From positions 34,690,072-34,754,071 of the forward strand of contig NC_052614.1 in the NCBI RefSeq assembly GCF_016545825.1: 64,000 bases of DNA, in the 5' to 3' direction. The notes under the pieces were generated by a model. It made no database searches. It saw only the letters and a list, made by a program, of their open reading frames with translations, and was not told the DNA's origin. Origin of the DNA: Eucalyptus grandis (Eukaryota > Streptophyta > Magnoliopsida > Myrtales > Myrtaceae). Position numbers and translations under genes: made by a program. Positions 54,357 through 64,000 of this stretch are shown here, in pieces (position 1 is the first letter of the stretch; the number at the start of each line of letters is the position of its first letter).

Positions 54357-57082
54357 TGCAAATTGCTTTCCTTGTCGATATTTCCGATATTGTAAATCTG
54401 CAAGTTTCCTTTCCATGCTTCAATGTAATGTAATATATGTGGCTTGAAGCCTGCTAGTGCCTCCGGTGATGATGGTATTTTCTTCTCTCCCGTTGATGGC
54501 CATGATATATGTAAAGCAATGTTTTTTATTTGCGAGAAAGAGGTATGTCTAGGATGACCCATTTGGAAGGATTTTTCTATGTATATTGTCTTCAATCTAT
54601 TCATAATTCCTAATTGGTACTCTGTACTGCATGTTGTATATATCAGTGACGTTTGAGAGTTAAGGTACGTTCCGCTTTCTCCATCTAGATGAGGGCCAAG
54701 GTCTATATGGAGTTTCTCTCGATTTGCTGTTATGACAAACTCACTTGATCATAACCTTTGCGGGGTCTCTATTTCATTTTACTTTCTTCTTCTCGGGGAG
54801 TGATAAGGAGGGCATCTAAGTTCCCAATCCTTTCAAGAAAATCCCTCGCTTAGGGCTGCTGAAACAAGTGAATGCACAAGACTAATATATTTGTGCCGAA
54901 GCATCTCAATAAGATGATATCATTATTTGTTCCTCTTTTCCCTCCTGGAGTTGATTTGTTTTATCTGCTTTTTCATGCACAGAATGCTCTTCTTGAGTAG
55001 TTGTTTTGACTGTAAGATGACTGGCTGTGAAGTTTCTTGTGTTCTGATCTTTGGGTACATCTTGACTTCCTGAGTAATAATTATTTGATGACGATTGAGT
55101 GATGAAGCCAGGAAGGGGCAAAGAACTGCAGAACATAATTTAAAATGTCCTATTTTGGTGGTTAATAGTGCACAAAATCTGAGAGAATAAGGTGTGGTTC
55201 TTTTGCAATATTCGAAGTGAAAAGTTAGTGCATATAAGTGTCAATTACAATAATGTTCTGTGTATGTATAATGTCTGCATAGATACTGAAGCTTGAGGTG
55301 TTTTTACTCTATATTGTCTCAGACATTATGCTTTTCCATTTTTGAAATATTAATGTTCTAGATTCAGTGGTTCCTCTTCTAAAACAAGTAATGATGTAAG
55401 CTCTGCTATGTATGGGCTAGCAAATCTTTTTCATTAAAATGGATGAGCCCTAAATATCTTTTCTACTTATGGTTAGTTCACCTGTCTTCACTTGGCTTTT
55501 GAGTTTCCCTTTTCTGTGAGATGCATTACTTGTTTTGATATGAAACTTCTGAAGCATATTATATTGACTATTTACTCTATAGATGTCATTGGACAAACTT
55601 AATGTAGCTATGATGCCTAAGGATCAGATCTGGAAATTGTCTGAATTTCACTTCAAGAGATATAACCATTCCTGTTTTTCTGCATTAGCATCTGCTTGTC
55701 AGGGAAGTCTCTTTGTGATGTAGGATTGCCTTTCCACTTTATCCTTACTTTGAGGTCATTTAAAAGACTGGGAAGGGCTTCTTTTTGCTGATGAGTCCTA
55801 CCATTGGTGATACGAAATGTTTGACTTTTCTTGTGTTCATCGTCAAGTTCGTGATCACTGTAGGTGTGGCTTGCTTGAATTCGATGTTATCTCAGCTATA
55901 ATCATGTTATTGGCTTTTGAACGTACATCAATGGCCTACATTGTCCTCCATCTGTTTTGTCTTGTCAGCGAGGCTGACTTGACTTGAGTTTGTGAAATTT
56001 CTTTACCGAGACCTTTTTTCTCAGAGTGCCTACCTAAGTTGATGATTTGGCCATGAAAGTCAAGAACACCCAGTGCCTTTTAGTGCAGATGCATTATGGA
56101 TTTCTTAAGCTCCCTAAAGTCGGATAGATGAACACTTCTTAACGGTGTAGTATCCTATTGTTATACGTATGGCTATGTATATCTGTATGCCAAGTCTCTT
56201 TTACGTTCTAGATGCTTATGGTAATAATTCCCAAAGTGGAAATTACACTTCTTTTACATGGTTGCTCTTTTGAAGGTAAGTAACATTAACTTCAGTTGGC
56301 TTCTTGTTTTCAATAGAAATTAGGGTAGGTTTTTCTGCATATCAAATTGCTGGTTGTGTTGGCCGGCATTTTGAAAATAAAAGTGGAAAATTTCCTTTCC
56401 TACTACTTACCCTTTTTGTACAGAAAAAGAAAGTGTATATCAAAATACTGGATCTCTCCTTTTCTTTTTTGGGAGTCGGTATATCCTTGGCACTCTGGCT
56501 CTATGCATGTGTCTGTCTACATGCAGGCAGTTTTTTGGCTTTGTGTGTTAAAATTACCAGCAAATCCTATCGTGTATGTGATAATGGGTTCACGATCTCT
56601 ATTGCTGGTTTGGCTTGCAAATTTGCAATGACCTCAATCGAAGAAATTGGTGTGACTTCATATATCCAGTTTCAGGATTAAGTGAAGTCAGTCTGGTTCT
56701 GCGAATGGATATTCAGATGGCTTTGTTTCTGATAGTGCACCAAAACTTCTCATAATTTAGGTTTTGGGACTCCTGTTGCATATTGAAGTTGCAAAACTAG
56801 GAAGTCGCGTCTGTTCCTCCTGGTAGAGTCAACAGTAATGCCAGAAATGGTTTTTTACTGTAGCATGGAACTTTCTTTTTCAAGTGCTGCATATGTTATG
56901 TGCTCCATTTCTTCAGCTTACTTAGCCTCATGTTGCGGCAAAGAAACCAAAAATCAATCCCAACAATTGCTCCTTTAATAGATGAAAGGAGCTACATTCA
57001 TCCTGTTAGAACATGGTCCATGAGAAAAGCGTGATCACTAATGCTGTTGAACAAAAAGTGTCTCCTTAGCTTAACATTACTT
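54357..57082. other. Conserved 3' flank of F-box gene B, up to SCPL stop
   Basis: Collinear with 33761-36300. No frame is shared with block A. Two convergent transcription units (F-box plus strand, SCPL minus strand) meet here, so both 3' ends should lie within it; no polyadenylation signal can be singled out. Confidence 0.5.
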
Positions 57083-60000
57083 TTACACGGGGTAGTAAGC
57101 CATCCATCTATCCACCAGTTGAAAACACTCCTTGACCTTGTATTCTGCTGCGAAATGTCCTGCTCCCTGTATTATACACCCCGAGAAGTCAAGTTTATGT
57201 TTGAATGCTTCATGTGTTTTCAATTAGGATATAAGACACAAGAAGATTTGAGTAAGGGGGCTTTTTATTCTTGCCTTGACTGTGACAAACGTCAAGCTAT
57301 AATCATCCTTAATGTACTTCTTGGCATACCTGCAAAGGAAATGTGCCGAAAAGTGGCCCAATTATTTGGTTACTTTGAGAGTATGCTTGTTTATTTTGAT
57401 ATTCTTATGTATGGTGGCATGTAGCACTCGCGCGTGCGAACGTAAGCTCATTTAATTTCTTACTCTCCTCTTCCCAATTGAGAAAGAAACTGAAGATAAA
57501 GCTGAAGGACATACCCTGCGGTCTGGCCATCCACAGACCACACTCTCCAGCTCTCATCTAAAGTCAGATTCAGAGCGTTTATCCACGCTTGAGTACCGAT
57601 GTGCGGAATTGACATATCATGATCCCCACTGCACCAGAAAGACAAATTAATTACACGCAGTGAAGTGAAGAAGTAATAGAGGGATTTGAAATCTGAAGGC
57701 GTTCTCGTCGATGACCCGTGGAAAAATGCGCATTCATTACCTGAAGATGAGACCCCGTATGTTTCCTTTGGTGAGGTTCTTGTGATAATCAACGACGCTG
57801 CTGATGACCTTGGTGTAAGCTAACGTGCTGTTGCAGTATGGCCAGTAGGTCTTGGTCCCCTGCTCGGCAACAGGAACATTGAATGGACTATTGTATTGCT
57901 GAGAATCAGTGCATCATGCATGTGCGAAGGTGTGTGGATGGATGGTTTGTTAACGAGAAAGCAGCTTATGCATCTTCTTGTCGATGATGGAAAGGAGCAC
58001 AGAGAGCGAGGGAGGGAGGGAGAGGGAGAGGGAGAGGGATAGGGAGAGGAAGAGAGAGAGAGAGATGTACCGGTCGGACTTGAAGTGCTTCTTGGACGCT
58101 TTTAAGGTTCGCCCAGATATAGCAGACCATGTGGTTGTAGTTCTGATCATCAAAAAAGGAGATCAAAAGAAGAAGATAGCCCAGCAATGCCCCCAGCAAA
58201 GAGAAATGATCCTGATTCCTGACTCATTGTAAGGGAACGTACTCGTATCAATCCTAGACTGATCTGATGTATCTAGCGAGGTCTTGCTAATTTATGTTCG
58301 GAACTAACTTATTTTTCGTCGTAGAAACAAGAAATGAAAGAGAGGGAGGGACATACACGGCACCAGAGCGCAGGACCTTTGAGGGGGTCGTCCGTGGATG
58401 CGGCCGTGGCGTTTTCCTGGAGATATCTTCGAACGGAAGCGTCATCTTGTGGATCGGGCAGGGCGTTGCTGCAATCCGGCTCCAGAATGTGGACCGTCAG
58501 GACTTTGGAGGTGAGCTGCAAAAATCACAAGGTCCACCAGAGTTTTTGGTAAATCGCAGAGTTTCCTCCATTCGCATAAAAGTTTTACATCCCCCCAAAA
58601 TCCCGCTCGTGTTTTGTACTGCGAATCCGATCTCTCCGCTGATCGGAGAGTTAGCCTGACCGGATTGGCATCTCAATGAACACCGGATTGAAGGCTTAAA
58701 ATTAAATGTCCTCCATGCAGGGTAAGAGAAATTGTGAATTTTTCGGGTAAGATAGGCATGCACAGCCTAGGTGCGAGACCGAGATTAAAATCCCGACACC
58801 GGAAACAAGGGGGGAAAGAAGTGCATGCATGGACATAACATGTCATTAGTTTCTTAATCTTCTTTTAAAGGTTTGAGCAATACCTCGTTGATGGCATTCA
58901 GATCAACGACGCATTGAAGATTATCATCGCCAACATTCACATAGTCGCCATCGCAGTTTGTTTTGGCCGCCTGGATCATGACATTGAGCACCCAGTCAGT
59001 ATCAACTTTAGCGAAAAGGGATCATCCATGTGCCCTGATCAACACAAGTGCAAGATTAACCTCATCGATGAGCAGCGGCGAAACCATATGTTTTTTTACC
59101 TCGTAAAGCTGGTCTGAAATGAGCGCCATTCGATTGCCATACTCAATTCTTGAGTTATCGTCTATGAATGCATCCGTCACGGGGTTGCTCATCAGGAAAC
59201 CCTATTGATTCACCACCACAAAGATGGAGTTAGCTTTCATTAAGATTTTGACAATAAGTAAGCAAAGCAGCCAGTCAACTTTTTAGGGACCGAAAGGAAG
59301 CTGGCAAAGATTCAAAACCTTCACGTTGATCGTTGGCTCGTTCCCAGCTTCATTTCCTATATAACATAGACGAAGCAAAAAGTTAATACCGGGAGTGGGT
59401 AGATTTCTACTAGTTAAGAATTGGGGAAATTGCATTTTTACACTCAATAAATTGCCAAAAGAAGATGATTTACTCCTAAACTCTCTACATTAACTTACTC
59501 TTTCTGTCAGCACGCTATTTTCAAGTGCCAACAAGCGTTCCAGCGTAAGTGGAAGAGTGTGATTTCATGTGATTAGACTAAGTGGCCAATCCAACTAAAG
59601 AGGAAATAATGTTCATCTCTGATGCAAAACATGATGAAAGAGTAATTTTACCTATTTAGATAACGGGTTAATGCCATTAATGGTGTTTGTACTTTTACTC
59701 AAAAACCAAAACCGTGTACTTTTTTCTTTTTTCTTTTTAACTTATTCAAAATTGTCCCTCTACTTTTTAGATTGTCCCAACATTAGTCCTATTATTGTAC
59801 TTGTTCTATTGCAAGTGAATTTTTGCTGACGTGGAGTATACACGTCCTCTTGTGATTCACCAAATTTTTATAGGTGGCGTGTAAAAGGCGCCATATTAGC
59901 TACCATAAAAATTTAAAAAGCAGACCCTGCGGCCGGGGGGTTGTGGGGGAGGGGCCCTGTAACATGGCTGCTTGACCTTCATGCTTGTGGCAAGCAGTCA

Positions 60001-63000
60001 CGGCAGTTCGAAGCTTCTGAACTTCTTCAAGCTCATAGCCATGGTCATTCAAGCTTCGTCGAGCCTGGCTACGGACACTCAAGTTTCGTCGAGCTTGCAA
60101 ATATGGCTACCGGAGGTTCTAAGCTCCTTTGGGCTCATGGCCATGGCCACTCGAGTTCCATCGAGCTCAACCATGGCTTCCGAGTATTCACGAATTAGAG
60201 GTTATGCACTATTGAGTGTTCTGAATCTTACAAGTCTCGGTTCGTATTTAATGAGAAATAAGTTGAGACAGAGAAGATGAAGAGAAGGAATTAACATTAG
60301 CAAATTTCTAATGATGGTAATGTAACATCAGCAAATTATCGCTGGAACAATTCATGAGTAACTAGTGACGCTTTTTAAAAAGTAAATTGACGATTTTAAA
60401 CTTAAAAAAAGAAATAGAATGACAATTTTGATTTTCGAATGAAAACATAGGGACTATCAATGACATTAAATAATCGATGACTTACCGTCCACTATCGTTT
60501 CAACGAGCATAGGAACAGCCATTCCGGAATAAGAGGAGCCACCGATGTAGAACTGGTTCTCCAAAAATTGCGTATGATTTACAAACCACTGTGCCATAGC
60601 AAACCAAGGACAAATTTTTTATTAAAAAAAATATTTTCCACATAAGAAATTCTTCATAAAACGACAGATACTAACATTAAAAAAAAAAAAAAAAAAGAAG
60701 AAGAGGAAAATGAAACCGAACCTTTTGCAAGAATTCATAGCTGTGCGCCACAAAAGAGTAGTCATCCACGTTGTAGCCGTCGGTGGTGGTCGAGTAAGAG
60801 AACCCCGTCCCCACAGGTGCGTCCAAGAATATGATGTTCATGCCCTAGAAGAAAGACAGGAACAACAGCAATTACAAGTGGCAGCAGCAGCAACTTTAGG
60901 AACTCGATCAATGTCCTGATCACAAGGTTATGGAATTGCATATGAGTGATGTCCATAATTTGTGACCCCGCCGATCACAGGATTCATCAGAGGGAACTTC
61001 TTCCGACAAGGGATGGGTGCAGTTCGCTTTACGTGTAGGAAATCAATGATGGGTCAAGGAAGTTGAGGGTTTTTTGCACACCTGGGTCCATGAATATGGA
61101 TTGGGATGGAGAGAGGGTAAGCTACCATTGTAACCACTTGTCTGAAAATTTAGTGGACCTGCGAAATGTAGAGGAGAAGAAGATCATAAGAAAAGTTGAT
61201 GTTGGAGTTTTGGTCACAAAAAAAGGATTCTCATTTCATTAAGTAACTGAAAACAAGTGCATTGTTGAAACATCAAAACAAAGCAAGGCCCAGTGGAATG
61301 GAGAGTAGAAAATCCAGTTGGGATGGAGACCCTAATCAAGTGATCATCATGGGCTTTAGCAGCCCAATCTACTATCTGATCATTGGTTATATTTATTTGG
61401 ACATATCACATAATACATAATTAGTATAATAATTAATCATAATGATAGGCAAGATATAAATAAGTAAATAATTGATGTAGCTTATAATATAATAGGGTTA
61501 ATACTACGAAAATTTTAAACTGGTATATATATAACAAATTTATCAAAAATTAATTTTTGACCATAAAAACTTTAAAATTGATACATTTGTGACATATTTA
61601 TCTTTTATTAGTTTCATTAAATTAAATTAATACCACAAAAAATAATAAAACTAGTACACACTTATCATTCAACTTAGCAATTCAATGGTTAATCAGAAAT
61701 TAATAGAAAGTGAATTTGTTACAAGTGTACTAATTTCGGGTTTTTTATGATAAAAAAATTAGTTTTGGGATAATTTTTTTTTATAAATGTACTAATTTAG
61801 GGTTTTTCGTGGTATTAGCCCAATATAAGGGTTTAGTAGTGTCAAGCATTACTAATTTAGTTGACTGGAATTCAGTTTTTCTAATTTTTTTTAATTTTTT
61901 ATTGGGTTAATTTGTATTAGTTTAACAGACAATACTTTTCTTGATCTAATGAAACTTCCTACATTTTTCACTGTTGATATTACTTAGTTACTTGTTAAAA
62001 TAAAACTACCCATACCAACAATGATACATGTACGATGACTCATCTTACTAACGCATTAAACTTATATCCATTATTGAAATGAAACTAACCCACAGCCTGT
62101 GTCAGAGGTGATTAATAGGCAGGCCCGTGCCGGACTTTTAGGTCAAGCTCGATTGGTTACCCAAATCCATCCATAATATAAAAGCTTTTGTAAAACATTC
62201 TCGGACCTAACCAGACCACGCCTCTTTATAACTAAAATAGCTTTGCTCAAGCCCATCGAGAACAACCAAGTTACATGGTCAAGTAGAAATAATATAAACA
62301 GAGTTTTCTCGCAAAAATAGTAATATCTACATCGAGCATCAAGTCAAGTTACGTTAAAATCATCAAATCCAATTGAATTCCATGCACCACAGTGATTTAG
62401 ATGGATTTAAATTCATATGTTGGGTGAACGCCATATGTTTATCAAATGGGATGGATTGAGCAAATATATCAATGAGATGTTTAACGGTATACAAATTAAT
62501 AGTACACTTGCCTGAGTGCACACATCCAATTACAAACGAATCATTAAACTTCTGATGCATTCCACCAACCCATTAAATTCATGGTTTATATGAATTTTAG
62601 ATTTGTAGACCATGTCGGCGGTTTAGGGCTTTCAAATACTTAGTCAACTATACATTAGGACTTGTCAAAATATGTTAATGTACGGAAACATATTTAAATA
62701 CGCCGTCCGTTTCTTTCACAGTAAAACTTTCTTTTATTTTTTGTCAGAATAGTAAAATATTCATTTTTGCTTTTTTTAGTTTCTTTTTGGCCACCAACTA
62801 ATGGTTGTATACCTTTCCCGGTATTTAAAGCTAATTAGCGACGCTCACATGGTTTCCAAGACACGAGTCGCCGACAAGAGAGGCAGCTTTAAGCTTGGAT
62901 TATTTTGCGGGCTATCAATAATTTGGACAATATTTATTTTAAAAAATAAATAATTATATCATTTATAAAAATGAATGGAAATATATTTTCATTATCCACA

Positions 63001-63912
63001 AAAATGTTTAGATATAAATTGTTGTTGACATATATTTTTAATTAATTAATTATTTCTAGGGATAGAAATTATTTTTTTCGAAAAATGTTTTTTGAATCAT
63101 TTATTTTTATCGAGGTAAATGGAGCATTAATGTAAATTAATGTACATTCATATGGTAAGGCAGGATTCTCTCTTTTAAGTTTTCATTTTCCTTATGTGTG
63201 TGGCTCTATTTGTTGCAATGCCCAATCGAAACTTGCTAGGTCACTCACAGAGGAGATTTTTGTAAGCTTTTCTAGCACATCTAAGGTTTTCATGAACTCA
63301 CACATTATGAATTTTTTCCTTTTTATTTATCGTGAAAAATCCTAAATCAGTACACTTGTAACAAATTTACCTTAAATTAATTTTTTTACTATAAAAAATT
63401 AAAACTAATATCTTTGCAACAAATTTACTCTTTATTAGTTTTCGACAAATTAGATTAATATCACTAAAAATCATAACCGGTACAGCTAAGAGTAAAATTC
63501 TAAATTGATATACCTGTTAACCGTTACATGTCATCAAATTTAACAATTTAACGATAAAATTTAATAGAAATTAACGAATGATAAATTTATGACGGGTATA
63601 CCAATTCTAAGTTTTAGTTTAGAATTAATTTATCATAGATATACTAATTTTCTTTTTGCGGTATTAACCGTTTACTCAATGGAGTATTTCAAAGACAAGT
63701 ATTGAATTGCGAGAACAATTTCGAGTATGGTTCGATTGGAGAGGGAGGGAGGGAGGAAGAGAGTACCATTTTGGAAGAAGAAGCCGGCCAGGCTGGAGCA
63801 GCCAGGGCCACCGTCGATCCAGAGAAGAAGAGGGTCTTGGGAAGGGCTCCTATCCGACTCCACGAAGTAGTAAAACAGCTGCACTACCTCGTCCTCACCT
63901 ACTCCCACGTAC
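57083..63912 (-). CDS. Serine carboxypeptidase-like protein (SCPL), 13 exons visible, 5' end outside window
   Basis: Exons on the minus strand: 63767-63912, 61082-61158, 60722-60844, 60486-60588, 59319-59356, 59100-59201, 58884-58970, 58357-58515, 58071-58142, 57741-57898, 57515-57628, 57275-57329, 57083-57166. All phases agree and no stop intervenes, giving about 438 residues plus stop. Landmarks: [19 protein letters not shown] and [11 protein letters not shown] (exon 63767), [15 protein letters not shown] (60722), GGSSYSG with the nucleophile Ser (60523-60543), HILEPDC (58357), FSGDHD with the catalytic Asp (57628/57741 junction), GAGHFAAEY with the catalytic His (57155-57157). The family acts in the secretory pathway or vacuole as a peptidase or, in clade I, an acyltransferase using glucose esters. 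Oddities: the residue before the nucleophile is Ser instead of Asp or Glu, and the last intron has a GC donor. The signal-peptide exon lies beyond 64000. Confidence 0.92.
57167..57274 (-). other. GC-AG intron of SCPL
   Basis: The donor reads GTCAAG|GCAAGA and the acceptor AATACAG|GGAGCA. Joining gives TVK-GAGH, the conserved family sequence. AG|GCAAG is the known consensus of minor GC-AG introns. The block A/B similarity ends inside this intron at 57232. Confidence 0.82.
57990..58066. repeat. Purine-rich (GGGAGA/GA)n microsatellite in an SCPL intron
   Basis: GAGGGAGGGAGGGAGAGGGAG-like units grade into (GA)n, ending five bases from the exon at 58071. On the transcript strand it is a CU-rich tract directly downstream of a donor site. 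Confidence 0.8.
59668..60469. mobile_element. Candidate TIR element (802 bp) in an SCPL intron
   Basis: The left end TTAATGCCATTAATGGTG and the right end read inward TTAATGTCATTGATAGTC form an inverted repeat of about 75-80 percent identity. No target duplication is clear. The middle (about 59930-60190) is GC-rich, with three copies of a roughly 33-40-bp phrase (CACTCAAGTTTCGTCGAGCT and variants). The frames on it are repeat artefacts. Confidence 0.55.
61495..61821. mobile_element. MITE (327 bp) in the first visible SCPL intron
   Basis: The ends GGGTTAATACTACGAAAA and, reading inward, GGGCTAATACCACGAAAA are near-perfect inverted repeats. Flanks AATATAATA and AATATAAGG agree at 7 of 9 positions, which would suit a Mutator-like 9-bp duplication. 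Internal phrases (TAGTACACACTTATCA, TTACAAGTGTACTAA) mirror each other. Confidence 0.72.
61822..63330. other. SCPL intron sequence, no other gene seen
   Basis: AT-rich intron between exons 61082-61158 and 63767-63912. No open frame or recognised element; this intron is unusually long (about 2.6 kb) because of the MITEs at each end of this stretch. Confidence 0.6.
63331..63675. mobile_element. Degenerate MITE of the TAATACCACAAAAA family
   Basis: It begins near CGTGAAAAATCCTAAATCAG and ends CTTTTTGCGGTATTAACC. Internal phrases match 61495-61821 (AGTACACTTGTAAC, GACAAATTAGATTAATATCA). The left end is eroded, so boundaries are approximate. Confidence 0.55.
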
Positions 63913-64000
63913 CTACACACGCTCATTGCCCACCGCAGCGAGCTCATCGTTTCACCATTCATGGAAAAAAGAAAGAAGAGCGAAAACAAGAAGAAACCCA

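Larger units (their letters stand above)
38041..57232. repeat. Segmental duplication, block B (with F-box gene B and SCPL 3' end)
   Basis: Collinear with block A (24030-36431). It is longer because of a hAT-like element (38678-39695), Copia-C (41020-47375) and a solo LTR (49882-50838), and is shortened by a deletion at 51932. Its right end lies inside the intact SCPL gene, so block B sits in the original context and A is the derived copy. Confidence 0.88.

Noticed and set aside
57041..57424. Plus-strand open frame of 127 codons
   Set aside because: It is antisense to SCPL exons 57083-57166 and 57275-57329, whose minus-strand reading fits the family and splice phases.
57239..57514. Initial impression that SCPL lacks its catalytic-His exon
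   Set aside because: Two more exons (57275-57329 and 57083-57166) were found once a GC donor was allowed; the triad is complete.
1..64000. CRISPR arrays, tRNA or rRNA genes
   Set aside because: No regularly spaced repeats or recognisable tRNA/rRNA sequences were seen; the DNA is plant nuclear.

Overview
The window is nuclear DNA of a flowering plant, probably a woody eudicot. The evidence is an At5g07610-type F-box gene pair, a spliced serine carboxypeptidase-like (SCPL) gene, a MIR395 hairpin, and dense nested Copia, LINE, hAT and Mutator-like elements. I cannot name the species from sequence alone; a Eucalyptus-like genome would fit, but that is a guess. Host genes supported: one MIR395 (minus, 12.49-12.58 kb), two paralogous single-exon F-box genes (plus, 32.56-33.76 and 53.17-54.36 kb) and one SCPL gene (minus, 57.08-63.91 kb, 5' exon outside the window). 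Nearly everything else is transposons and their relics.

Two sets of duplications organise the window. Set C: unit C1 (1-1864 plus 10897-11770) and unit C2 (13411-13545, 18987-20337 and about 21650-23030) are diverged copies of one non-coding segment beside MIR395. C1 is split by a 9-kb Copia (1865-10896). C2 is split by a LINE (13546-18986), which itself carries a 2.6-kb hAT-like element (16266-18897) with exons of a clathrin-assembly (AP180/CALM) gene, and by a second hAT-like element near 20338-21650. A 701-bp hAT-like element (12710-13410, perfect 8-bp target duplication) sits about 47 bp upstream of the MIR395 TATA box.

Set A/B: block A (about 24.03-36.43 kb) and block B (about 38.04-57.23 kb) are copies carrying a Mutator-like MITE, a gag-less Copia inserted before the duplication, an F-box gene with its 3' flank, and the 3' end of the SCPL gene. 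In B the SCPL gene is whole; in A only a damaged copy of its last exon remains, so B looks like the source locus. Later insertions differ: A gained a hAT-like element (28470-29376); B gained a hAT-like element (38678-39695), a complete Copia (41020-47375) and a solo LTR (49882-50838), and lost the 3' end of its old Copia near 51932.

The clean target-site duplications and the paired empty sites allow the insertion order to be read directly. Host-gene relationships are simple: the F-box proteins would be SCF-ligase substrate receptors, SCPL a secreted hydrolase or acyltransferase, and miR395 a regulator of sulfate assimilation. No operon-like cooperation is implied.
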